14,341 nt of DNA, taken from contig CP070800.1 of assembly GCA_020343555.1 (NCBI GenBank), positions 1,373,396 to 1,387,736 of the forward strand, read 5' to 3'. The stretch's first letter is position 1, and every line of letters begins with the position of its first letter. The notes below the pieces were generated by a model. The model saw only the letters and a program-made list of their open reading frames with translations. It made no database searches and was not told the origin of the DNA. The DNA is from Dehalococcoidales bacterium. Lineage in GTDB: Bacteria; Chloroflexota; Dehalococcoidia; Dehalococcoidales; UBA2162. Of this stretch, positions 6,095 through 13,747 are shown one piece after another. The position numbers were made by a program, and so were the translations under genes.

Positions 6095-8512
6095 ATGGAG
6101 TCATATGATTTCAGAGAAGCAGAGAAGAAATGGCAGGGCATCTGGGAAAAAGAGGGCGTATTCAAAGCTCTCGATGACTCTTCAAGGTCGAAGTACTACG
6201 TGCTGGTTGAGTTTCCGGGTCCATCAGGCGAAGGACTTCATATCGGCCATCCAAGAAGTTATGTCGCCCTTGATATAGTTGCCCGGAAACGCCGGATGGA
6301 AGGATATAACGTCCTTTACCCGATGGGATGGGATGCCTTCGGTCTTCCGACCGAGAATTATGCGATAAAGACCGGGCAGCATCCCAGTGATATCACACAG
6401 AAGAATATAACGAAATTCAAACGGACTATGAAACGGTTGGGATTATCCTTTGACTGGTCACGGGAGATCAATACGACTGAACCAGACTATTACAAATGGA
6501 CTCAGTGGATTTTTCTCAAGATGTGGGAACACGGACTGGCTTATAAATCGGAGATTCCCGTTAACTGGTGTGAATCATGCAAGGTGGGACTTGCTAACGA
6601 AGAAGTTATAGGGGGACGTTGCGAACGCTGCGATTCGGTAGTAACACTGAAGAAGAAACAGCAGTGGATGCTGCGTATCACTGCCTATGCAGAACGCCTG
6701 TTGAGAGACCTGGACACTGTCGAATATCTTCTCAGGATCAAAACACAACAGATAAACTGGATAGGTCGTTCACCGGGAGCAGAAATCGATTTTCCTGTTC
6801 TTCACCTTGTAAAAGGTAAAATAAAGGTATTTACTACAAGGCCGGATACACTGTACGGCGTAACCTACTTGGTTTTATCTCCCAAGCATGAATTTATCAA
6901 CGGTCTTTTACCTCTATGTAAAAATCGGGATGACGTTACCGATTATGTCGAAAAATCAGACCGTGTATTTTCGAATGGATATGATGAATCCTTCCGGGAA
7001 ATGACAGGCGTACAATTTGAAGGTATAAGAGCGCTCAATCCGGCGAATAAACATGAAATCCCTATATGGGTGTCGAATTACGTTCTATCCACGTATGGAA
7101 CCGGTGCTATTATGGCCGTACCCGGTCATGATAAGCGTGACTGGCGTTTTGCAAGGCGATATGGCCTGCCTGTAATCGAAGTGGTCAGCGGAGGCGATAT
7201 CGATAAGGCGGCGTTTACTGACATCGATACAGGGGTGATGGTGAATTCCGGACCGCTGGACGGACTTACGCCTGAAAATGCCATCGAAAATATCATGACC
7301 ATCATTATGAAAGAAGGATATGGTCGACCTCAGGTTCAATACAAGTTGCGTGACTGGGTTTTTTCCAGGCAGCGGTTCTGGGGTGAACCTATTCCGATGA
7401 TACTTTGTGAGAAATGCGGCTGGGTTCCTGTTCCGGAATCCGAATTACCGTTAACACTACCGGAAATAGCAAGCTACCAGCAGACCATAACGGGTGAATC
7501 ACCTCTCGCCGAAATAGAAGAATGGGTAAATACCGGGTGCCCCGTATGCGGAGGACCGGCAAAGCGGGAAACCGATACGATGCCCCAGTGGGCCGGATCT
7601 TCATGGTACTATCTGCGTTACTGTGATCCTAGGAATGAAGAAAACCTTGCCGACCGTGATAAGCTGGACTACTGGAATCCGGTGGACTGGTATAACGGTG
7701 GCATGGAACACACCACCCTTCACCTGTTGTATTCACGTTTCTGGCATAAATTTCTGTATGATATCGGGATAGTGCCCTCGCCCGAACCTTATCTGAAACG
7801 TACCTCTCACGGTATGATTCTGGGAGAGAATGGCGAAAAGATGTCCAAGTCAAGGGGCAACGTGGTTAACCCGGATGATATCCTGAACGCATATGGAGCG
7901 GACGCATTAAGGCTTTACGAAGTGTTTATGGGTGACTATGACAAGCCGATACCGTGGTCGACGAACGGACTGGTCGGTATAGCCAGGTTCCTGCAACGCG
8001 TTTGGAAATTGCACGAAAAAATTGGTTTGACCGAGCCTGATAGTCAGACAACCAGACTCCTTCATCAGACGATCAGGGACGTAGGAGATAGGATTGAAAA
8101 TATGAAGTTCAACACGGCGGTGTCTTCATTGATGGAAATGACGAATCACTTCAGCGCTCTGGATGCGGTGAATAAAGAACAGTGGGAGATATTTCTGAAA
8201 TTACTGTCGCCGTTTGCGTCGCATATTGGAGAGGAACTATGGGCGAAACTCGGAAAATCGGATTTGTTATGTACTCAGTCCTGGCCAGTCTATGATGCGT
8301 CACAGGTGTCCGGAGAAATTCGTGAGATCCCGGTACAGGTCAACGGGAAATTGAGAGGTAGAATCAGTTTGTCTGATAATGCCACTGATGTTGAAATACG
8401 AAAACAGGCGTTAAAAGCGGTATCGCCATATATTCGGGAAAGACCTGTTTGCAGGATAATCGTAGCCGGCGGAAAGTCATCCAGGATTGTTAATATCGTG
8501 GTTACAAAATGA
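6095..8512 (+). CDS. leuS: Leucine--tRNA ligase (LeuRS)
   Basis: This 805-residue class Ia aminoacyl-tRNA synthetase charges tRNA-Leu with leucine in the cytoplasm. The catalytic signatures are present: HIGH at 49-52 and KMSKS at 582-586. A zinc ribbon has CESC (Cys159, Cys162) and CERC (Cys176, Cys179). The CP1 editing domain carries TTRPDTLYG (from 247), which hydrolyses mischarged tRNA. GSSWYYLRYCDP, characteristic of bacterial LeuRS, is also present. The C-terminus (PVQVNGKLRGRI onward) is complete, and the length is at the short end of the usual bacterial range. I chose the ATG at 6095 because AAGGAGG lies five bases upstream; an in-frame ATG at 6038 falls inside the terminator stem. Regulation by leader attenuation is suggested by the promoter, 230-nt leader and terminator. 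It is followed by a convergent gene after 59 bases. Confidence 0.98.
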   Translation: MESYDFREAEKKWQGIWEKEGVFKALDDSSRSKYYVLVEFPGPSGEGLHIGHPRSYVALDIVARKRRMEGYNVLYPMGWDAFGLPTENYAIKTGQHPSDITQKNITKFKRTMKRLGLSFDWSREINTTEPDYYKWTQWIFLKMWEHGLAYKSEIPVNWCESCKVGLANEEVIGGRCERCDSVVTLKKKQQWMLRITAYAERLLRDLDTVEYLLRIKTQQINWIGRSPGAEIDFPVLHLVKGKIKVFTTRPDTLYGVTYLVLSPKHEFINGLLPLCKNRDDVTDYVEKSDRVFSNGYDESFREMTGVQFEGIRALNPANKHEIPIWVSNYVLSTYGTGAIMAVPGHDKRDWRFARRYGLPVIEVVSGGDIDKAAFTDIDTGVMVNSGPLDGLTPENAIENIMTIIMKEGYGRPQVQYKLRDWVFSRQRFWGEPIPMILCEKCGWVPVPESELPLTLPEIASYQQTITGESPLAEIEEWVNTGCPVCGGPAKRETDTMPQWAGSSWYYLRYCDPRNEENLADRDKLDYWNPVDWYNGGMEHTTLHLLYSRFWHKFLYDIGIVPSPEPYLKRTSHGMILGENGEKMSKSRGNVVNPDDILNAYGADALRLYEVFMGDYDKPIPWSTNGLVGIARFLQRVWKLHEKIGLTEPDSQTTRLLHQTIRDVGDRIENMKFNTAVSSLMEMTNHFSALDAVNKEQWEIFLKLLSPFASHIGEELWAKLGKSDLLCTQSWPVYDASQVSGEIREIPVQVNGKLRGRISLSDNATDVEIRKQALKAVSPYIRERPVCRIIVAGGKSSRIVNIVVTK

Positions 8513-8571
8513 CACAATCCATATTGAAAATACCTTGAAACCAGGAATGTTGAATTTCAGACTAATGAAAC

Positions 8572-10140
8572 TTATAACCTGAAACTCTCTTTGTATCCGG
8601 CGTGTTTTTCTCGTATCTTGGGTTTTTCTATCTTACCGGTTGGATTGCGGGGGACCTTGTCGAAGATGATCTTGCGAGGTCGTTTGTAGCGTGGCAGATT
8701 CTCCGTGCAGAATTGTATTATCTCTTCTTCAGTTATCTTTTCACCGGGATGGGGATCGATAACCGCGGTGACCAGCTCCCCTAGTCGTTCATCTGGTATA
8801 CCGATGACAGCGCAGTCATATACCTTGGGAATCCTGAGGATTACGTTCTCTACCTCGACCGGGAAGATATTTTCTCCTCCGGTGATTACGATGTCCTTCT
8901 TCCTGTCTACCAGATAGATGAATCCTTCTTCGTCTATCCTTGCCATGTCGCCGGTATGGAGCCATCCATCGACGAGAGTTATGGCGGTCTGTTCGGGATT
9001 CTTGTAATACTCTTTCATGACGCCGCCCCCCCTGGCGATTAATTCGCCAACCTCACCCTGGGGTACATCCTTGCCATCTTCGCCGATGATTCGTATTTCC
9101 CAGCCGTGACCGGCCTTGCCGATTGCTCCAACTTTATGCTCGTTCTCCATGCCGAGGTGAACGCAGCCGGGCCCGGTAGTCTCGCTGAGTCCGTAGGTGG
9201 TGTCGTACTCCATTCCAGGGAAATACTCTTTCCAGTGCCTTACCACGCTGGGTGGTATCGGTTGAGCCCCCATGTGCAGCAGTCGCCAGCAGCTAAGATC
9301 ATAGTTCTCTATCTTCAGTTCGCTCCTGTCCAACGCCCCAAGTACGTCCTGAGCCCAGGGGACAAGAAGAAAGACGACCGTTCCCCTCTCCCGGTGCACG
9401 GTCTCGAGGAGGTTTTTATTGCTCATTTCAGGGAGCAGGGTGGCTCTCCCGCCTACCACAAGGCTGCCGAACCAGTGTATCTTGGCGCCGGTATGGTACA
9501 GCGGTGGTATCAGGACGAAATTATCCTCGTGTTTCAACTGGTGATGGACATTCTCTGCTTCAGCGGCGGAAGAAAGGTTGTTGTGAGTGAGAAGTATCGG
9601 TTTCGGCGAACCGGTGGTTCCCGAGGTAAAGTACAGGCCGCAGGGATCGTCATCAGCCATTTCAATATTCGGTTTTTCAGCAGTCGCGTCTTTCAAGAAT
9701 TCATCAAGACTTTTCATTCCTTCGGGCGTGGTTCCACCAACACAGATATATTCGGTGATGGTGGTCAGTTCCGGTTTAACAGCTTCTACCCTCTCGATAA
9801 ATTCCGAGTCGAGGAACATTACCTTCGCTTCGGCGATATCAGCACAGTATTCAAGGTCGGCGCTGGTGAAACGGAAATTCAGCGGCACTGCCCAGGCACC
9901 AGTCCTGAGGATGCCGAAGTATATTTCCAGCCACTCGATGTTGTTCATCATCCAGTGGAGTACCTTGTCGTCCTTTTTTATACCCCTGGAGATAAGGGCA
10001 TTGGCTACCCGGTTCGCTGCTTCATCAAACTCTTTCCAGGTTATCTCTTTTCGTATATTACTGTCCGGTCTCAATTCGATCAGTGCCGTTTCGTCCGGGT
10101 ATTTCACGGCGTTTTCGGCCAGCATATCCGTTACTTTCAT
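8572..10140 (-). CDS. AMP-forming acyl-CoA synthetase/ligase (ANL superfamily)
   Basis: This 522-residue ANL-family enzyme activates a carboxylic acid with ATP to the acyl-adenylate and transfers it to CoA. The motifs are complete: the P-loop TSGTTGSPK (172-180), YGLSETTG (316-323), GWLHTGD (392-398), hinge DRKKD (412-416) with ITGGENIFPVEVE after it, and the catalytic lysine Lys503 in NPTGKIEK. No membrane segment or signal is seen, so it is cytoplasmic. The substrate is not determinable; medium/long-chain fatty acids or aryl acids are both plausible, the latter because iorAB lies upstream on the same strand. The start at 10140 is supported by GAGGA nine bases upstream and by the family N-terminus (DMLAENAVKYPDETAL). 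The 520 bases separating it from iorB are filled with palindromic repeats, so it may have its own promoter. Confidence 0.92.
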   Translation of the reverse strand: MKVTDMLAENAVKYPDETALIELRPDSNIRKEITWKEFDEAANRVANALISRGIKKDDKVLHWMMNNIEWLEIYFGILRTGAWAVPLNFRFTSADLEYCADIAEAKVMFLDSEFIERVEAVKPELTTITEYICVGGTTPEGMKSLDEFLKDATAEKPNIEMADDDPCGLYFTSGTTGSPKPILLTHNNLSSAAEAENVHHQLKHEDNFVLIPPLYHTGAKIHWFGSLVVGGRATLLPEMSNKNLLETVHRERGTVVFLLVPWAQDVLGALDRSELKIENYDLSCWRLLHMGAQPIPPSVVRHWKEYFPGMEYDTTYGLSETTGPGCVHLGMENEHKVGAIGKAGHGWEIRIIGEDGKDVPQGEVGELIARGGGVMKEYYKNPEQTAITLVDGWLHTGDMARIDEEGFIYLVDRKKDIVITGGENIFPVEVENVILRIPKVYDCAVIGIPDERLGELVTAVIDPHPGEKITEEEIIQFCTENLPRYKRPRKIIFDKVPRNPTGKIEKPKIREKHAGYKESFRL

Positions 10141-10198
10141 TGACTGTGTTCCTCTTTTGTGCGATCTGTCATCTATATCTATGAAACCTCTGAATAAG

Positions 10199-10296
10199 TT
10201 CCCTCTCCCCACCGCGGGAGAGGGTCAGGGTGAGGGGGCTACGCTTAAATCGTTATCTTTCACCCTCACCTAACCTCTCCCGTCAAGGGAGAGGAA
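10199..10296. repeat. Palindromic repeat element with CCTCTCCC/GGGAGAGG hairpins
   Basis: Two hairpins, CCCTCTCCC (10201-10209) with GGGAGAGGG (10216-10224) and CCTCTCCC (10274-10281) with GGGAGAGG (10287-10294), bracket a further inverted pair: GGTGAGGG after the first, CACCCTCACC before the second. The whole block is a nested inverted repeat of about 98 bp. Elements built from this CCTCTCCC/GGGAGAGG and CACCCTCACC vocabulary occur as dispersed non-coding repeats in many bacterial genomes. It starts 59 bases upstream of the acyl-CoA ligase start codon. Confidence 0.75.
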
Positions 10297-10367
10297 TGTT
10301 CTGATCGTTATTAAGTGGTGTTAATCAGATGTTTCCTATGTTTAATACTGACATTCTCATTCTTTTG

Positions 10368-10392
10368 GTCATTCCAGCGAAGGCGGGAATCT
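10368..10392. repeat. Short palindromic repeat, GTCATTCC...GGGAAT type
   Basis: GTCATTCC is followed by a short hairpin, ATTCCAGC with GCGGGAAT, which has one mismatch and a 4-base loop. This is a recognisable variant of the common dispersed ATTCCCGC/GCGGGAAT hairpin repeat. It lies between the 10199 and 10411 elements and no gene overlaps it. Confidence 0.5.
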
Positions 10393-10410
10393 ATTAAGCT
10401 GTAATATAAA

Positions 10411-10450
10411 TAAATCCCCCTTAATCCCCCTTTACCAAAGGGGGATTTAT
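10411..10450. repeat. Palindromic repeat with AATCCCCCTTT hairpin
   Basis: An 11-bp perfect stem, AATCCCCCTTT (10423-10433) with AAAGGGGGATT (10437-10447), closes a 3-base loop. A second left arm (AAATCCCCCTT from 10412) precedes it, allowing an alternative hairpin with the same right arm. There is no T tract after the stem on the plus strand. It is a dispersed-type repeat, though the stem could also slow polymerase between iorB and the acyl-CoA ligase. Confidence 0.7.
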
Positions 10451-10477
10451 ACAGGATTCTTTTCTGGATACCAGCCT

Positions 10478-10632
10478 GTCATTCTGAGTGTAGGGAAGAA
10501 TCCCGTTTCAGTGTTAATCAATTCTTGTTTATATCTGTAAGTTGATATTTTACCTTTATGCAATGAGATCCTTCGTCCTCCTTTGTCGTCCTCAGGATGA
10601 CTGCTAATTGTTTGTCGTTCTCAGGATGACAG
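10478..10632. repeat. Dispersed inverted-repeat element, GTCATTCTGAG...CTCAGGATGAC family, copy 1
   Basis: The left end GTCATTCTGAG (10479-10489) and the right end CTCAGGATGAC (10591-10601) are inverted repeats with one mismatch. Inside them, GAAGAATC and GATCCTTC form a second, imperfect inverted pair. The right end is followed at 10620-10631 by another CTCAGGATGAC, so the right terminus is duplicated. The interior is AT-rich and non-coding. A second copy in the same orientation is at 13451-13602, on the other side of iorAB. It carries no transposase; a non-autonomous MITE-like element is the likeliest reading. Confidence 0.7.
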
Positions 10633-10660
10633 CCCTCTGAGGTGACAGAATTAAATATTA

Positions 10661-11263
10661 TCAAGCAAGCGCTTTCTGGACTTCTTCATAACCAAGGTCG
10701 AACGCCTTGATATTTATCGGGGCAACTCTCTCATTGAACCGCGCCGTTATCTCGTTTTTTACCGTCTCTATCTTGATCGGAAGTTGACCCTGTCCGAACA
10801 GGGCTCCCAGCATCACGACGTTTGCTGACTGAGTACTTCCCGCTTCCGAGGCGATCTTCGTTGCGTTAAGCTGGATTATTGTGTCCGTTGCCTTGTGAAT
10901 ATTCTCCAGGATGGTATCCAGTTCGGGGTATGAACCTCCGAGTGATGACACCGTGAACGGTATAACTTTCTCCATGTTCATTATCACGAGGGTTTTTCCG
11001 GAGATATTACCTATGTTTCTCAATGTTTCTGCAGGTTCCATGCCTACCAGAACGTCAGCTTTTCCAGCTGGGGCCAGCGGAGCCAGGGCTTCATCTCCAA
11101 GTCTGATAGTGCTGGAGACCGAACCTCCTCTGACTGCCATGCCAAGTACTTCCGAACCTCTTACATTCAAGCCGTCAGCGACGGCAGCATTTCCCAGCAG
11201 TTCCGACATCAGTATTACGCCCTGTCCACCAACTCCGGCAATTACGATGTTAAATTCATTCAT
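10661..11263 (-). CDS. iorB: Indolepyruvate ferredoxin oxidoreductase, beta subunit
   Basis: This 200-residue protein is the small subunit of the IorAB complex, which oxidatively decarboxylates arylpyruvates (indolepyruvate, phenylpyruvate, hydroxyphenylpyruvate) to aryl-acetyl-CoA and reduces ferredoxin. It consists of one pyruvate-ferredoxin-oxidoreductase gamma-type domain with the N-terminal glycine motif IAGVGGQGVI (residues 8-17) and the typical RGSEVLGMAVRGGSV and STQSANVVMLGALFG segments. Length is normal for IorB. I chose the ATG at 11263, which gives the usual family N-terminus; a start at 11302 would lie inside iorA. It begins 8 bases after the iorA stop, and an AGGAG within the last iorA codons is its probable ribosome binding site, so the two are translationally coupled. 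Confidence 0.93.
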   Translation of the reverse strand: MNEFNIVIAGVGGQGVILMSELLGNAAVADGLNVRGSEVLGMAVRGGSVSSTIRLGDEALAPLAPAGKADVLVGMEPAETLRNIGNISGKTLVIMNMEKVIPFTVSSLGGSYPELDTILENIHKATDTIIQLNATKIASEAGSTQSANVVMLGALFGQGQLPIKIETVKNEITARFNERVAPINIKAFDLGYEEVQKALA

Positions 11264-11271
11264 CCTTCTCG

Positions 11272-13170
11272 TTACTCCTGTGTTATTGCCTTGTACGGGC
11301 ATATCTGGGCGCAGACTCCGCAGCCGTTACACAGTGTGATGTCTACTACCGTCTTGGTTCCTTCTTTGATCAGCGCCGGGCACCCGAGCAGTTCCAGACA
11401 GGTATTGCACTTGTCACTGCATTTCTCCGGATTTACAGTGTATGGGACTATCTTCTCGCCCCGGGCGCGTTTCTGTCTCTGTTCCACCATCGCGCAGAGT
11501 CGTCTTGAAACCACCACCGAAGGGCCTTCGAATCGAATCGCTTTTTCGAAAACATCAGCGGCGTTTTTAAGATCGAAGGGATCGATTATTTCGACGAACT
11601 TGACTCCGCAAGCTCTGGCGACATCCTCTATCTTGACGACGGGGGCTTCGTCACCGATAGCTGTCTGCCCGGTCCCGGGATGAGGCTGGAAGCCGGTCAT
11701 CGCCGTAGCGGAGTTGTCCATTATTACCATGGTTATATTCGCCTTGTTATACACCGCGTTCACCATCGGGGTGATGCCGCTGTGGAAGAAGGTCGAGTCT
11801 CCCATATGGGCCACTATAGGCGCGTCCACGATGTGTGCAAGTCCGTTGGCAATGCCAAAACTACCACCCATGCAAACGGTGGTATCGACCGCTTCCTGCG
11901 GAGGATTATAGGCCAGGTTGTAGCAGCCGATATCTCCGGGATAGATGGGCAGGATATCCTTGCCGTAATCCCTTGCTACCTTCTTTGCCGCGACATTGAT
12001 CGCGTAATGAGAAGCACGATGCGGACAACCTGAACAGAGGGCTGGCGGTCGTGCGGGTAATAACGGAGCCGTGGCCTGACTCAGGTCGTCTATCTTTTTA
12101 AAATCAGCTGGAAGTGCTTCTCCCGTTAGTTCTGCAACAGCTTCGCTTATTTTCCTGGTCGATAACTCGCCGATTCGAGGCAGGACATTCTTACCGTGTA
12201 TCTTTACCGTGATGTTATCCTCTCCGGCGATTGCCTTCACGTGAGTTTCAACATATGGTTCGAGTTCTTCGGCTACCAGTACTTCTTCGTGCGAGTTCAG
12301 CATTTCTCTCACCAGCTTTTCGGGCAGGGGATACGGCGTGCCGATCTTCAACACCGATACTTTATCAGCTATCCCCATCCAGTTAAGGGCTTCCATCGTA
12401 TAGCTGTAAGACAGACCGCAGGCAATGATACCGAGTTTCGCGCCGTTAACTGCTTCAAGCCTGTTGTAAGGGATAGTATCCGCGGCCTCTTTAATTTTTT
12501 CGAGTCGGTCCAGCATTTTCGGCTTATTCAGCCTGGCTTCGGCTGGCGTGTAATTCAGCCAGTGCCGGTTTTTCTCGAACTTGCCCTGCCGGCGTTCTTT
12601 ATTAATCTCTCCGAGGGTTACGTCGCTGCGGCCGTGGTTTATCCTGGTAACGGTCCGCAGTATGAAGAGGTGTTTGAACTCTTCGGAAAGTCTGAAAGCG
12701 TCAGCCATCATGTCCTTGGCTTCCTGGATGGATGATGGTTCCAGGATGGGTATATGTGCCTGTTCGGCGATATAGCGGTTGTCCTGTTCGTTCTGTGAAC
12801 TCCACATCCACGGATCTTCGGCGGACAGGAGTACGAACCCTCCCTTGGCGCCGATATAGCTGGCGGTCATTATGGGATCGTGGGCGACATTGACGCCGAC
12901 GTGCTTCATACAGGCCAGCGAGCGCAGACCGCAGACAGAGCTGGCCAGGGCGCCCTCGAAAGCGACTTTTTCATTGACCGACCACTCTACGTACATTCCT
13001 GTTTCTTTAGCCAGTTCCGCCAGGGTCTCGGTCACCTCGCTCGAGGGAGTGCCGGGGTAGGCGGCGGTAAACTGGACACCGGCTTCTATCGCACCCCTGG
13101 CTATCGCCTCGTTTCCAAGCATGAACATCTTTTTTCCGGGTGCATCGGAAGCGAAGGTCAGATCACTCAA
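11272..13170 (-). CDS. iorA: Indolepyruvate ferredoxin oxidoreductase, alpha subunit
   Basis: This 632-residue subunit is the catalytic part of the IorAB complex in aromatic amino-acid degradation. The N-terminal half holds the POR-type pyrimidine-binding region (AAYPGTPSSEV, EKVAFEGALASSVCG). The central part has CSGCPHR from Cys379 and the thiamine-diphosphate domain (PGDIGCYNL, GDSTFFHSGI, then NSATAMTGFQPHPGTG). The C-terminus carries two [4Fe-4S] motifs: Cys584, 588, 591, 597 (spacing 3-2-5) and Cys614, 617, 620, 624 followed by Pro (classic 2-2-3). The start codon is TTG, supported by AAGGAGG six bases upstream, with no alternative start before residue 15. The iorB gene follows after 8 bases. 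All motifs are intact. Electrons go to ferredoxin, which could in principle support the activator of a dehydratase-type enzyme such as the pair at 1850-4337, but that link is inference. Confidence 0.95.
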   Translation of the reverse strand: MSDLTFASDAPGKKMFMLGNEAIARGAIEAGVQFTAAYPGTPSSEVTETLAELAKETGMYVEWSVNEKVAFEGALASSVCGLRSLACMKHVGVNVAHDPIMTASYIGAKGGFVLLSAEDPWMWSSQNEQDNRYIAEQAHIPILEPSSIQEAKDMMADAFRLSEEFKHLFILRTVTRINHGRSDVTLGEINKERRQGKFEKNRHWLNYTPAEARLNKPKMLDRLEKIKEAADTIPYNRLEAVNGAKLGIIACGLSYSYTMEALNWMGIADKVSVLKIGTPYPLPEKLVREMLNSHEEVLVAEELEPYVETHVKAIAGEDNITVKIHGKNVLPRIGELSTRKISEAVAELTGEALPADFKKIDDLSQATAPLLPARPPALCSGCPHRASHYAINVAAKKVARDYGKDILPIYPGDIGCYNLAYNPPQEAVDTTVCMGGSFGIANGLAHIVDAPIVAHMGDSTFFHSGITPMVNAVYNKANITMVIMDNSATAMTGFQPHPGTGQTAIGDEAPVVKIEDVARACGVKFVEIIDPFDLKNAADVFEKAIRFEGPSVVVSRRLCAMVEQRQKRARGEKIVPYTVNPEKCSDKCNTCLELLGCPALIKEGTKTVVDITLCNGCGVCAQICPYKAITQE

Positions 13171-13210
13171 TGTTTACCTCCTTCTGTGTATCATCCAACA
13201 ACCGACAGAT

Positions 13211-13220
13211 GAGTATACTC
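13211..13220. promoter_or_regulatory. Palindrome GAGTATACTC upstream of iorA (candidate operator/promoter)
   Basis: A perfect 10-bp palindrome lies 41 bases upstream of the iorA start codon. On the minus strand it contains TATACT, a plausible -10, with a weak TTTATA -35 eighteen bases further upstream. A regulator binding here would cover the promoter. Short palindromes arise by chance, so this is only a candidate. Confidence 0.25.
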
Positions 13221-13273
13221 CATAATACCTGGTTGTATAAATCACACTATAAAAAAAGCGAAAATACACGTAA

Positions 13274-13450
13274 ATACGTTATCTCCTGCCAGAAGTTAGG
13301 ATACCATCATTCCGTGCGTTCATACAAGTGGTTGTCATCTTCAATGAGCATCCATCATTGGTGGACGATATTGTAGTCCATGCCTCGGAAGAAGGATTGC
13401 TTTCAATCTCAAGCGGACCGGTGGTGAAAATTGCAGTAAACGAGTGCTGC
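13274..13450 (+). pseudogene. Possible gene remnant cut by a repeat element
   Basis: The frame is open from 13274 and reads like protein in its middle part: VVVIFNEHPSLVDDIV, then VHASEEGLLSISSGPVV, then KIAVNECC. It then runs straight into the GTCATTCTGAG repeat at 13451. There is a GTG at 13328 but no ribosome binding site, and no family is recognised. I read it as a possible coding remnant whose 3' part was replaced by the repeat. It may equally be a chance open frame. Apart from this, 13171-13747 holds only the iorA upstream region, repeats and the candidate promoter of the gene at 13748. Confidence 0.2.
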
Positions 13451-13602
13451 GTCATTCTGAGTTCACCGAAGGTGGGTGAAGAATCCCTACGATTATCCTT
13501 GTTTTCTCCGAGAGAACGCAGGTCGTAAATCTTTGAACATAAATATCCTGCTTATATCGGACGGGATCCTTCATCCCGATTGTATCGGAACTCAGGATGA
13601 CA
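13451..13602. repeat. Dispersed inverted-repeat element, GTCATTCTGAG...CTCAGGATGAC family, copy 2
   Basis: The left end GTCATTCTGAG (13451-13461) and right end CTCAGGATGAC (13591-13601) are the same as in the copy at 10478, in the same orientation. The internal GAAGAATCCC and GATCCTTC blocks are also shared, while the rest of the interior differs. The overall length (about 150 bp) is similar. No coding capacity is apparent. Confidence 0.7.
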
Positions 13603-13618
13603 GCTTTTCGTTTTTTTC

Positions 13619-13661
13619 AGATTGCCACGGTTCGCCTATAGACGGCGAAGCTCGCAATTAC
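13619..13661. repeat. Palindromic repeat, GATTGCCACG...CTCGCAAT type
   Basis: An imperfect hairpin pairs ATTGC (13621-13625) with GCAAT near 13653-13657, and TTCGCC with GGCGAA inside it. The GATTGCCACG...CTCGCAAT pattern is that of a widely dispersed hairpin repeat. It directly follows the copy 2 repeat, separated by a short T-rich stretch. Confidence 0.45.
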
Positions 13662-13718
13662 ATTAGTAATTAATCTATCTTCGTATTAATCCCGCTACCC
13701 ATAATGTAATTAGTCATT

Positions 13719-13724
13719 TATAAT
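13719..13724 (+). promoter_or_regulatory. Candidate -10 element for the gene at 13748
   Basis: A perfect TATAAT occurs 24 bases upstream of the start codon, in an AT-rich stretch. The -35 at the expected distance (TACCCA, 13696-13701) matches only half the consensus, so the promoter is plausible but weakly supported. Confidence 0.35.
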
Positions 13725-13747
13725 TAACATCAACTGCGGAGGATACT

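Noticed and set aside
9106..10143. A 345-codon open frame on the plus strand opposite the acyl-CoA ligase, and another at 9587-10273
   Set aside because: Both are antisense to a gene with complete ANL motifs; their translations show no family features and no ribosome binding site, so they reflect codon bias of the real gene.
10199..10660. Insertion sequence or CRISPR array between iorB and the acyl-CoA ligase
   Set aside because: No transposase frame exists and the repeats are of different families without regular spacers, so only non-autonomous palindromic repeats are supported.
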